Of a stretch of DNA of 64,000 bases, positions 34,027 through 43,605 are shown in pieces. Position numbers and translations under genes: made by a program. The notes below the pieces were generated by a model that was not told the origin of the DNA, did no database searches, and saw only the letters and a program-made list of their open reading frames with translations. The DNA lies in NCBI GenBank assembly GCA_022605955.1, contig JAKCOZ010000003.1, forward strand, positions 63,141,439 through 63,205,438. The letters are read 5' to 3'. Within the stretch, counting starts at the first letter, position 1. The number at the start of each line of letters is the position of its first letter. The stretch comes from Rallus limicola. Its lineage: Eukaryota; Chordata; Aves; Gruiformes; Rallidae.

Positions 34027-36540
34027 ACCAGAGTGGCCTCATTCCCTTAACAAATGGAGCCCAAGGGCTTTGATTTAGTACCTTCCAGATTTTGGGGGGC
34101 ATGTGTTTCATCTATTGGGTGTGCTTGCTGTAGTGAGAGGGAAGCGGTGGGATTGCAACCTGTTTTAAGGGCTGATTTTCTTTATGAGTAGGACAGCAGT
34201 GCCTTTCCAAAGGGCATTTTCAGACTCTGTAGTCAGTGGCCTATTCCTATTGACTCTGAAGTGGTAGGAAAAGCCGGGTAGTTTCAAAAGTAGGTTGCTA
34301 GTGAACCTTCTTAGGCAACAGCATCGGCATCTTCCTTCTCCAAGTGATGCTGCGCACAAGCTTGCACAAGCTGCTTGGGCAGCATTTGCACAAGCACTGA
34401 AGCACCCAGTGGTATGTGTTGCCCCATTTGCCAAACTCTTGTGTGGATTCTTCCTGGGGCCACAAATGTGAGCACCTCACATGCTTCTAGACCCACAGGT
34501 GGTTGCTGGCATGGTGTATTCAGGACTGGGAGAAATGTGCTGTTGAAAGCTGGAATATTCAAGGTGAGATATGCCCGCATCTTGCTTTGTAAGGGTATTT
34601 CCAAATGGTATCATGATGCTAGTTACATAAGGGGAGAACAGGCAGAGATTTGTAGCCTCATTCAAAGCCCAGATAATCTCTTATAAAATGAAATTGCCTA
34701 ATGGACAATTGGAATGGGGATGGGCTGGGAGTGGGGAGAGGAATTGTTTCCTCTTGTGTGTGCAGAGGAAGAGTGTGTCTGTGGCTATGTCAGCAACTGC
34801 TGATATGGGAAAGTGACTCCAGGACAGGATTTACTGCTTTCTTAGAGACACAGAAATGTGATTAGTGGTTGAGTTGTCTCCATGGGACTCCAGAAAGAAT
34901 GACTGCAAACCATACCTTGTACCAAAGGTTGCCCCACAGCTATTCATGGGGATGGTATTGCAGTTTGCTGTAATCACACGGGTGCCACAGAGCACCTTGG
35001 AGAAGGATGGATGTTTGACCTTTAATAAACCTTAGTTTCTTGTAATGTGATTTAGCAACTACAAATAAAAGAGAGGATTCAGCATCAAACAGCCAGTGGC
35101 TTTTGAACTTCTCTTACAGTGTTCCAGATCTGCTGTATCTTGGTGCAGGTGGGCAGGCAGCTACAGCCTTCCAGGTTGCCTTGGCCTCTCTTCATTTTCC
35201 TTGCTTCATACTGGGTTATTTTCCAGACCCGAAAACAGTCACATGGAAAAAAACATTTTTTGCCTTGATAGCACCTCAATTGTAAAAGTGTGAGCTTCCT
35301 TTGTAAAGAGGAATGGAGTCTCCCTATGTCACGCAGTTAAAGATTTAAAAGAGGGCTGGTATGTTTGTACAGCCCAGAGAAGGGTGTTTAAATCAATGAT
35401 GAGGCCATCTCTATATATGCTCTTCATCCCAACCTGTTTTAGGCTGTGTCTTAACCAGATTCTGGCAGGTAAACATCACTTTGTTCGGGCAGCAGTGTGG
35501 TCACAACAGTGCTTTGCTCCCCAGAACAGCAGTGTAAGTGAACCTCCAGTGGGCTGACAGTGTTGTAGTGCTTCCTTCTTTTTTGGGGACTGGACCTGGA
35601 GATCAGGGCTGTCTGTGAACTTGTTGTATAATGCATGGGGAACTGCTGGGAGAAAGGTGAGGACCATGCATGGTCCCTCCTCTTTCACTGGTTGTCCCTG
35701 CTGGCCCTCAAATCCTGATCACCCAGTTCAGAAACCCCAGTGGTGTCTCTGCAAAGTCAAGTATTTTTAGGGATACTGACCTGGGCCATGGAGGCAGCTT
35801 TAACAGTGTTTATTTGGCATTCCGTTGGGAGCTGGTTGCTGCCCAGCACTAGATATTTTATCTTCTGTGTATTGTAGAGTACCTGAAACAAGACTTTTAA
35901 ATATTGTCTTGTAAACACCAGCTAACAGGCCCCAGCTGTGCCTCAGTATCCAGAGGTGCCCCCAGCTGGATGCCTCAGGGATGCAGCCTACCCTACTCGG
36001 ATCATATGGCTGTGTGCATCAGGATGTACCTCTCAGTCCCAAATTCACTACAGAGACATAGCGTCTACCTCAGGGAGGGGTTAAGGATGGGCTCTGGGGA
36101 TCTTGAGGGTCACAAAGGAGAGTGGGGAAGCCAGCCTTAGAAATGGGGAGGGAAAGCAACACCCTTTAGTGCCATGTATGTGGTGCCACCGTGGAAAATT
36201 GAACCTTCCCAATTTGTTGTGGGGTTTTGTGTCTTCAAAGGGTGATCTTCAGCAGCCCCCTCTCCCCTTACCTCCCCCGCCCCCCCCCCGCCACTCCCTC
36301 CCCTTATTTCTCAGACTGGCCCAGGTCAGAGGATGTCTTGATTCTCTTCATCCCTGAAGCTCAGGGCAGGACACTGAATGGGTTTTGGAGCAGAAACCTC
36401 TTCTTACTAGAGACCTACCCTTCCCTTCTCAGTGACATTTGAGGCCAGTTCACCCCCTACAGAGCCTCTTCTCTCCTGAAAGGCAGTGGTGGGGTTGGTG
36501 TATGTGAACTTCTGAATTTGCCTTTACCTCCAGATAAAAA
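34027..36540. other. Noncoding stretch with a C-rich tract
   Basis: No exon or mobile element recognised. At 36255-36302 the plus strand is almost pure C with a 9-C run, giving G-quadruplex potential on the minus strand. Confidence 0.45.
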
Positions 36541-37303
36541 ACAAATACTGACCATTCTCCCTCCCTGTATTTATCACCTGATTTACATTTCATTTATTTC
36601 TATAGCCCTGAACAGACATTAGTAACTCATAATAGTAATAATAGGAGTTTCTACTAATAGAACTCCTTCCATCTGTGGAGTTCAAATTATGGACAAGCAC
36701 CATTAGTCCCATTTAGAGATGGATTTAGCTGTTACAACTTGTCCAAATGCAGACACGGCTGCAAGAATAAGAGGAAAATGCACAGGCTTCTGATTTCAGC
36801 CCCAGCTCAGCTAATCTGGTACAGCCATTTTGGGGCGGGGGGCAGCGGGTGGGGGTGGAATATAATCATTCAAAAGAAGATGTGAGGAATGCTTGGGAAG
36901 AAATTGAACCTCATCTCTGGAGACTGCTGATTTTCACAATTTTTTCCCAAAGCAGCAGAAGGAGCAAGTTCCCGAGCTTTGGCCTCTACACTTATCAGCA
37001 TGAAAAAACCATGAGTGTGAAATCAAACAACAGGCTTCAAATGGGAGCTACAATGACTCTAATTTGTATGTACCATTATTTGATCTTCTAACCTACTAGG
37101 TTTAAGGTAAACCACAGTGGAATATCAAGCAGACATTAAATGAAACAGTGTCATTAATTCAATCCAATGAGATATGTTTTATATAACAAAGGGATTTGTT
37201 CTGATACTCAAACAATGTATATTAATGAAAGAGTCGAAATAGATTCATTTTGTTCTCAAAGCAAACACATTAAGGAAAGCCATCAAGAAGTAAAGAACAC
37301 AGC
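36541..37303. promoter_or_regulatory. Candidate conserved noncoding block
   Basis: Repeat-free, moderately AT-rich sequence with stacked ATTA-type cores ('gacattagtaactcat', 'aatagtaataatagg', 'gtcattaattcaatcc', 'gtatattaatgaaag'). It leads directly to the presumed 3' end of a minus-strand transcript, so it would be downstream flank of that gene. Enhancer-like by texture only. Confidence 0.25.
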
Positions 37304-37337
37304 TTTTTTTTTTTTTTTTTTTAAACTGTGCTTTATT
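37304..37337 (-). terminator. Polyadenylation signal and A-run on the minus strand
   Basis: On the minus strand AATAAA (plus TTTATT, 37332-37337) is followed after 9 nt by 19 A (plus T-run 37304-37322). The spacing is what one sees at the 3' end of a polyadenylated transcript. A genomically encoded A-run would more typically mark a retrocopied tail, so either a real gene end or the end of a processed insertion is possible. Confidence 0.4.
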
Positions 37338-37480
37338 TAGGGCTAAGCTGGAAAGCGTCATTCAATAATTACAGAAGATTACAAGGAGTTTTAGGGAATT
37401 GAGAGTGAAAGAGCAGTTGTATGGAACTGCAGCTGCGTTACACATCTGTACTTCCTAGCTGTGGGCTCAGTCTGTCTGTC

Positions 37481-37551
37481 CTTACTTGGGCAAAATACCC
37501 GCTACATCCCAGTGGGAGTTTTGGCAGAGTAAGGACTGTAAGATCAGGCCC
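37481..37551. repeat. Ancient amniote palindromic repeat, copy 1
   Basis: 'cttgggcaaaata' ... 'cagtgggagttttggcagag' ... 'aaggactgtaagatcaggcc' matches the widespread, imperfectly palindromic amniote element of style GGCAAAACTCCC...GGGAGTTTTGCC...GGATCAGGCCC. The family name is uncertain. Confidence 0.6.
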
Positions 37552-38004
37552 AATAGGGAATTAAAATTAAAATAATTAAAAATTAAAAAAAAAAAAAAAG
37601 AGAAAGGAAGAAAGTTTCAGATCAAGATTAAAAAAAACCAAACCACTAAGAAAAACAAATAAGAACATTAAAACAGAGTAAAACCAAATAAAGAACTAGA
37701 AACAATTATCACACTGCTCAGTCAGTACAAACAAGTGTGAATGATGTAAATCAGGCTTTAAGACTGTGAAAATAAATTATAATAAATATGATATACTTTA
37801 AAATATATGTGTTCTTAAATAATTCATTGTTTTTTCTGAGTCAGATTTTTTAAAGCAATGTCTTATTTTTAACTGCTCTAAAGTCATTTACCAAAGATAA
37901 ATATCGTGCTTTCATTAAATAGTTTTCCTTGTTTTTTCTCTATCATTACAATTAAAAGTCCTACAAAATATGCAAATTTATTTACAGAAAACGGAGCCAG
38001 CATC

Positions 38005-38222
38005 ATTTATTTTTTTTTTTTAAACATCCCCCTGTTTTTCAAAATTCCTTGTAAACAGTTTCAGAAATTCTTCAAAGAGATTGTTTCTTTGTTTCTTCTT
38101 TGTTTCTTCTTTGTTTTGTTTGCTTGGTTTTTTTTTTTATTTTTATTTTTAAATTTTTGTATTTTTTTGGTTTTTTTAAATTTTTTTGGTTTTTTTTTTT
38201 TTTTTTTTCTTCTTTTTTTAAG
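38005..38222. repeat. T-rich simple sequence
   Basis: Long T runs broken by single A, G or C (TTTGTTTCTTC, ATTTTTATTTTTAAATTTT, an 18-T run). Read directly. Part of the AT-rich block. Confidence 0.9.
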
Positions 38223-38865
38223 GTTAAGGTTCTAGGCTAACCCCTTGCCCTGAAAGTTTCTAGAGCAAATATGGAAGCTACTGAAGCAGAGAATGATGGG
38301 AATTTTGCGGACAGCAGATCATGAAGACATGAAGCGTTTAGCTGTGTTTTGTTGTTCAAGTTAGAACTAACATCTGATAAAAAGACAGCTGTTTTGTTTC
38401 CCATTTGCATTGTCTACAGAATCGAGTTTTGTTTTGTTTATTTTTGTAATAGATGGAATGCTTGCAGTTAAAAAAGCTGCCAAAGTAGCCATTTATCTCC
38501 TTTACTCCTTAAATAAATAACAGCATCCAACAGCAATTCGCAGAGAGTAGGAATTTATGCTCAATCTAAACTCTACAAAAATTACAGTTCTACAACATCT
38601 TTGTTTTTAGCATTAACGCTAACTTCTATGTAGTATTTTTTTTTTGCTTTTTTGTATTTTTTGTATTTTTTTTTGTGTTTTATGTTGTCTAATTTTTTTT
38701 TCTATTATATAGGTATTTTAAACTTTCTTTTTTAAATTCTGTACAACTATTAGGATTTTAAATGGGGAGAGTTAGAAGCATTTACAAACCTTTTTTGTTT
38801 TCCATTTAATATCAACCATCTTTCCTTTCTCTTCTCTTCTTTTCTCTTCTCTTCTCTATGCTTTT

Positions 38866-38901
38866 TAATGTATTTATTTATGTATTTATTTATTTAATTT
38901 T
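38866..38901 (+). other. ATTTA-rich segment (AU-rich-element-like on plus)
   Basis: 'gtatttatttatgtatttat', then 'ttatttaatttttttt', contains several overlapping ATTTA pentamers. If transcribed from plus this would be a destabilising AU-rich element; on minus it is simply TAAATAAA-type sequence with extra AATAAA hexamers. Confidence 0.5.
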
Positions 38902-39244
38902 TTTTGCTTTTCATAGATATCCATCTTACCTGCCTTTAACGGCGCAATCCTTACGTATTATACAGAAAACCATATGAAAGCTTCATAGACTCTAATTAAT
39001 GTATAACCAAAGAACCTCCCGAAGTATCAAAGAACTATTATCTTGCCGTTTTAAAAGCATTTAAGCATTTTTTTTTTTAATTTTACATATTTCATATAAT
39101 CGCTCTCAAAAACTGTTTTAGGAACAGCTCAGAGAAAAGGAAAGAACTTCCATATTTTACATACAGCTACAAGTCTGCGGTAAAAAGTTTTGTCCTTTGG
39201 TCCCTATATAGCTAAGGAATGACAGATAAAGATGCTCAGTGACT

Positions 39245-39269
39245 GTTACCATGCATCACACATGGTAAC
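39245..39269. repeat. Perfect 9-bp inverted repeat GTTACCATG/CATGGTAAC
   Basis: GTTACCATG (39245-39253), a 7-nt loop, then CATGGTAAC (39261-39269). The arms resemble RFX X-box half-sites (GTTACCATGG-type), but RFX sites have a shorter spacer, so a hairpin or a spaced pair are both possible. Confidence 0.85.
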
Positions 39270-39783
39270 CGCATCCTTGGTGACAAACAGGCACTCCTTT
39301 GTCAGTATCCAGGTTTGCATCTCCTGTTTGAAGAAAAGCCGCTGTGGTGATATCAGTGTCTCTTCAGAAATCCTGGTTGATCTTGTTCCTGTTCTGATTT
39401 TACTTATGTGTTTATTTGTTTGTTTGTTTTCAAGCGCATGTCCTTCGAAGTCAGCAGGTGTGATACTTTTCTTGGAGAAATGTTACAGTCTAAACAATCA
39501 AAGAGAGAATAAGTCTGAAGTCTTCAGCTTGATTGATATTTGCTGATATGTCAAAGGTGTAATCCAACAGTTCCCGTTTTTTTTTTAATATATATACTTT
39601 GTTTTTTTTTTTTTCTAAATGTGGCCCATTCAGCTGCTGCCCTAAAAAATGAAGAAGATCATTGGAAATTAAATCAAAAAGGGGAGGGGGAAGTAGGGAA
39701 GGTTGGGGGGGGTATTTGGGACGGGGTTGGGGGGGAAAAAGACCTAAAAATGAAAATGAAATTAAAAACAAGCCTGTTCTTTT

Positions 39784-39851
39784 GGGCCCAATCCTGCTCC
39801 TGTTGAAAGTAATGGGTGTTTTCTTCTCCCTTCAATTGGGACAGGATGGGG
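39784..39851. repeat. Ancient amniote palindromic repeat, copy 2
   Basis: 'gggcccaatcctgctcctgt', 'tgaaagtaatgggtgttttc', 'ttcaattgggacaggatggg' follow the consensus style GGGCC..GATCCTGCTCCCATTGAAGTCAATGGG...TTCAATGGGAGCAGGAT. The two halves are inverted copies of each other. Confidence 0.65.
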
Positions 39852-39884
39852 CTTCTGGTTTGGTGTTTTGCTTTTGGAGGCATT

Positions 39885-39957
39885 GGCTCTGATTCTGCTC
39901 CCACTCAACGTCAACAGAAAGATTCCCCTTGACTTCAGTGAGAACCGGATCAAACCC
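39885..39957. repeat. Ancient amniote palindromic repeat, copy 3
   Basis: 'ggctctgattctgctcccac' ... 'ccccttgacttcagtgagaa' ... 'ccggatcaaaccc'. Same family as 39784-39851 and only 33 bp away, making a tandem pair of hairpin-forming units. More diverged than copy 2 and retains CpGs. Confidence 0.65.
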
Positions 39958-40006
39958 AAAGTGAGCAAGGTAGTCACGATCATGATAGAGAAAAATACAA
40001 TTGCTC

Positions 40007-40121
40007 CTAATAGTAGTAATAGTAGTAGTAGTATTAGTAGCAGTAGCAGTAGTAGTGGTAGTGGTAGTAGTAGTAGGAATAACAATAATAGTAATAATAA
40101 TAGTAATAATAATAATATAGT
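40007..40121. repeat. (TAG/TAA)n trinucleotide array
   Basis: About 115 bp of TAG-, CAG-, TGG- and AAT-variant triplets (for example 'agtagcagtagcagtagtag' and 'taataataatagtaataata'). It creates asparagine/serine/threonine homopolymer frames in both directions that are not genes. Confidence 0.95.
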
Positions 40122-40939
40122 AGGGCGTGTCTAGGTAAATCTGTTTCACTATGTATGTGCAGATAGCTGCATTTTAATTACTTTACAGTGCCACCTTACA
40201 ATGCCAGATCACAGTCTTGCTCGGTGGGCATTTATAGTGTGAAAGGCATCAAGAAAGAATTGTTCTACATATTAATGGTGTGCCATCTATGACAGTGTAT
40301 GAGCTTTCTGTGGAGACGTAGCTGCCAATAACATCTACTCCTTTATGAATGTCAGAAAGTAGGACTTTGAACAGGCAATTTATAGGAGGTTAAATAAAAA
40401 AGAAGACTGTTGGAATAAACTTTTTTTGCAAAAAAAAATGTAAAGCTAACATTTCTTAAATAAAAAGTTATTTTAAAAAAAATGTAATCATGATCCGACT
40501 AGGCTTGACATTTAAGTAGGATGCTTAATCATTAAGGATTAGCTCTTATCTCTTTCTAGCAAGCAGGTTCTTCTTATACACTCGGTGATTTATTACATCA
40601 AGAAACTTAGAAACTGCAAAAGGTCCACTCTGGTGGAAAAGTGTCATGCGGAATATCAATCCATGCTGGCAGGTTTTCACACTGTTGGTTCAACAAACAG
40701 CAAACCGTACACAGCAGTCTAAACAATTACAACACCAAAAATAATAATAGAATAAAAAAATAAAAAACACTCGTCAAGGACCCTTTTTCAGTTGTAAACA
40801 AAAAGATGCATTTTTGCTTTTTTGATCTTGATGGGGCTTTTCCCACTCAAAACAATCCCTCCCTCCCCCTGAGCAATTAATTTTGGCTGGAGTTGCTGTA
40901 ATAGAGAACCTTAGAATTAGGAATTCTTGAAAAGACATA

Positions 40940-41340
40940 CAAAGAGGATTTTCTTGGGGTTGCTTTTTTTTTTTTTTTTTGGATTGCTATAGTTTTCAAA
41001 CTACTGTTACTATCATTGCTCTTTTTGTTTGGTTTTTTTTTTTGTGGTTTTGGTTTGGGTTTGTTTTTTTTGTTTGCTTGTTTATTTTTCTTTAATTTTT
41101 AGAGAGTGATTTGAAATATCCTAAGGGGAAAAAAGAAGGTGTCAATTGAAAAAGGCCCCAATTCTCCGGAAAAAAAATAAAACCACAAGATTTTCAGTGC
41201 AAAAAAATTAATCACGCATTTTTTTTTCTCTCTCTTTTTTTTTTTTTTTTTCTTTCCAAATTATCAGTAGTTATAACAATCCCATTTTTTTTCTAAAGAA
41301 TTAGGAATCCATCTTTTTTTTTTTTTTTTTTCCTTCTATG
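40940..41340. repeat. Poly-T-rich segment
   Basis: Several uninterrupted T runs (40966-40980, 41238-41251, 41315-41331) and TTTG/TTGG simple sequence. Part of the AT-rich block, with unique CpG-containing sequence between runs. Confidence 0.85.
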
Positions 41341-42400
41341 TGACATCTAAAGAAGCATAAAACGCTGACGAGAAATCAAACGACAAATAAAGAAACCACT
41401 GCAAGCACCAAAAACGAAACGAAAATGAGCACAGCAAAAAATTGTGGCAGCACAAAGTCAAAAAAGGCACATGTGATCATGACTGGCCAATCATCAACTG
41501 ATACAACATCCAAGAAAAATGCTTCAATCACGGCACCTGCACGAAACTTGACGGCATGTCATGCAACCAATTCTTAGCTTGTTACATGACGCCATCATGT
41601 CACACTTTCAACTTCGAGTTGATTTGAACTTACGGCCTGGGGGACTGTATTCTCCACTTTCATGTCATTACGTGAACTTTTTTCCTAGCTCAGCGCGAGA
41701 CTGTGGTGGATTTGACTGGCTCTTGGTTGGTTTTGTTGGAATTTGATTGAATGACAAAAGAAGAAAAGATTTTTTTTATATATATATATTTATATATAGT
41801 GTGGAAAAAGGGAAAGGTGGGGAAAGAAGATATATATAAAAATAATAATTTAAAAAAAAAAAATTACAAACACAGCATCAGTCAAAAAGGTCTAATGAAA
41901 ATACTTGCCATTAAACTATAGAAAATGAAACGAGGAGAGCAAAACAAACTAACTGAACGGAAAGAAAAGAAAGAAAGGAAGAAGAAAAGAAAGAAAGGAA
42001 TTTAAAAAAAAAAAGGATGGAGGAGGCCTAGCCAGAGACACACACATAAAACACACACTTAAATGTAGACACACGGTCAACAGCAAACAGTAACAGAACG
42101 TTATGCAGCGGCTGTTGAGGAGAGCATGCACTGAATGAATGAGCGCAGACACAGATCGGTTTGCAAAGTCTGGAAAATAAATACATTTGCTGCCAACCAG
42201 AATGCTTTCATTAGCACTGGCTTTTCCCGCACCACCCCCAGCATCCTGGGCTTCAATGGACAGCTAGCCAAAGTCCTCTGGGAGCCTTTCCATCCCTCTG
42301 GATGGATTCCAGAGCAGGTACTGCTCTAATTTAATTACATCCCAAGTATCCCCCCACCCCCAGTCATGGGGTAGTAATAGACCAAGAGCTGCTTTGGCTA

Positions 42401-42428
42401 CTGAGAAAAAAGAGAAAAAGAGAGTAAG
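42401..42428 (-). promoter_or_regulatory. Predicted 3' splice site (branch point, pyrimidine tract, CAG)
   Basis: On the minus strand: CTTAC branch-like motif (yUnAy, A at 42425), then TCTCTTTTTCTCTTTTTTCT, then CAG at 42403-42401, with the branch A 24 nt before the AG. All three elements are at ideal spacing. It lies at the edge of an 0.8-kb pyrimidine tract formed by tandem repeats, so part of the match is compositional. Confidence 0.4.
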
Positions 42429-42503
42429 AGGGAGAGGAGAGGGGAAATAGGAGGGAGGTAGGGAGGGATGGAGGGAGAGATGGATGGAGGGATGGAGGGA
42501 GGG

Positions 42504-42636
42504 AGGAAGGAAGGAGGGAAGGAAGGAAGGAAGGAAGGAAGGAAGGAAGGAAGGAAGGAAGGAAGGAAGGAAGGAAGGAAGGAAGGAAGGAAGGAAGGAA
42601 GGAAGGAAGGGAGGAAGGAAGGAAGGAAGGAAGGAA
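42504..42636 (+). repeat. (GGAA)n tetranucleotide array
   Basis: About 33 GGAA units with only two GGGA interruptions. GGAA arrays are known binding platforms for ETS factors. Adjacent to three other purine arrays. Confidence 0.97.
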
Positions 42637-42692
42637 ATGAAAAGAAAAAAGAAGAGAGAGGGGAAGGGAGGAGAGGGGAGGGGAGGGATGGG

Positions 42693-42840
42693 GAGAGGAG
42701 AGGAGAGGAGAGGAGAGGAGAGGAGAGGAGAGGAGAGGAGAGGAGAGGAGAGGAGAGGAGAGGAGAGGAGAGGAGAGGAGAGGAGAGGAGAGGAGAGGAG
42801 AGGAGAGGAGAGGAGAGGAGAGGAGAGGAGAGGAGAGGAG
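42693..42840 (+). repeat. (GGAGA)n pentanucleotide array
   Basis: About 29 uninterrupted 5-bp GGAGA units (reads as gagga/aggag depending on frame). Perfect copies imply recent expansion or homogenisation. Confidence 0.97.
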
Positions 42841-42988
42841 AAGAAAAGAAGAAAAGAAGAAAAGAAGAAAAGAAGAAAAGAAGAAAAGAAGAAAAGAAGA
42901 AAAGAAGAAAAGAAGAAAAGAAGAAAAGAAGAAAAGAAGAAAAGAAGAAAAGAAGAAAAGAAGAAAAGAAGAAAAGAAGAAAAGAAGA
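42841..42988 (+). repeat. (AAGAAAAG)n octanucleotide array
   Basis: About 18 uninterrupted 8-bp units (aagaaaag), then a short GAAGAA/GAAGAG transition to the next array. Confidence 0.97.
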
Positions 42989-43007
42989 AGAAGAGAAGAA
43001 GAGAAGA

Positions 43008-43119
43008 AGGGAAGGGAAGGGAAGGGAAGGGAAGGGAAGGGAAGGGAAGGGAAGGGAAGGGAAGGGAAGGGAAGGGAAGGGAAGGGAAGGGAAGGGAAGG
43101 GAAGGGAAGGGAAGGGAAG
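43008..43119 (+). repeat. (GGGAA)n pentanucleotide array
   Basis: About 22 uninterrupted GGGAA units, followed by irregular purine sequence to about 43218. The whole 42404-43218 stretch is almost pure purine on plus. The long open frames that span it on both strands (258-285 codons of RKEE or SFPL repeats) are artefacts of the array. Confidence 0.97.
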
Positions 43120-43380
43120 AGGGATGGGGAGAGGGGAAGAAAAAGGAAAGGGGAAGGAAAGGAAAAAGGAGAGGGGAAAATAGAAAGAAAAGGAGAAAAG
43201 AAAGAAAAAGAAGAGAAACTATTCTGGTTGCTGCATGTCCATTTAGCTGAAACACAGCAATGCTGGTATGGTGTGGGAAGCAGACTTGTAGGACTCGGAT
43301 GATACGATGGTCCCTAAATCAGCATTGTTAAAATAAGGACATTTACTCCTTTGGCACTTGGCTCTGGCTTGTATTTAAAA

Positions 43381-43605
43381 AACAATGGAAGAAAAAATAA
43401 GAGAAGAGGAAGGGGAAGGTAAAAAAAGAAAAGGAAAAGGGAAAGATAAAAAGAAGAAAATGAAAAGGGAAAAGAAAATAAAAGATAAAGGAAAAAGAAA
43501 AATGAAAAAGAAAAAAGAGAAAGAAAAAGAAAAATCAAAAATAAAAAGGAAAAGGAAAAGAAAAAGAAATAAAAAAAGAAAAAGAAGAAGGAAAAGAGAA
43601 ACTGA
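43381..43605 (+). repeat. Second purine-rich (AAAAG-like) tract
   Basis: About 225 bp of A-rich purines (GAAAAGG, AAAGAAAAAG) with a few T, separated from the main array by 160 bp of unique DNA. Less regular, so older or unexpanded. Confidence 0.9.

Larger units (their letters stand above)
37323..42400 (-). other. Candidate 5-kb terminal exon / 3' UTR on the minus strand (unidentified gene)
   Basis: The block is bounded on the minus strand by a 3' splice site (42401) and a polyadenylation signal (37332). It is AT-rich, packed with homopolymer T/A runs and short simple repeats. It is free of CR1 and LTRs and keeps many CpGs in unique stretches (for example 41350-41420, 41520-41640, 38940-39050). 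Each possible frame after the splice site stops within about 45 codons, so this would be mostly 3' UTR. Short tails such as PKQLLVYYYPMTGGGG and LEQYLLWNPSRGMERLPEDF are visible, and I recognise none of them. A plus-strand reading is not excluded: TATTTATTTA AU-rich elements occur on plus at 38870-38897. Confidence 0.28.

Noticed and set aside
39868..40149. Frames rich in Asn/Ser or Thr/Ile repeats
   Set aside because: Produced by the (TAG/TAA)n trinucleotide array at 40007-40121.
42398..43302. Three overlapping open frames of 260-285 codons on both strands
   Set aside because: They are translations of (GGAA)n, (GGAGA)n, (AAGAAAAG)n and (GGGAA)n arrays; repeats without stop codons stay open in several frames. 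No protein-like composition.
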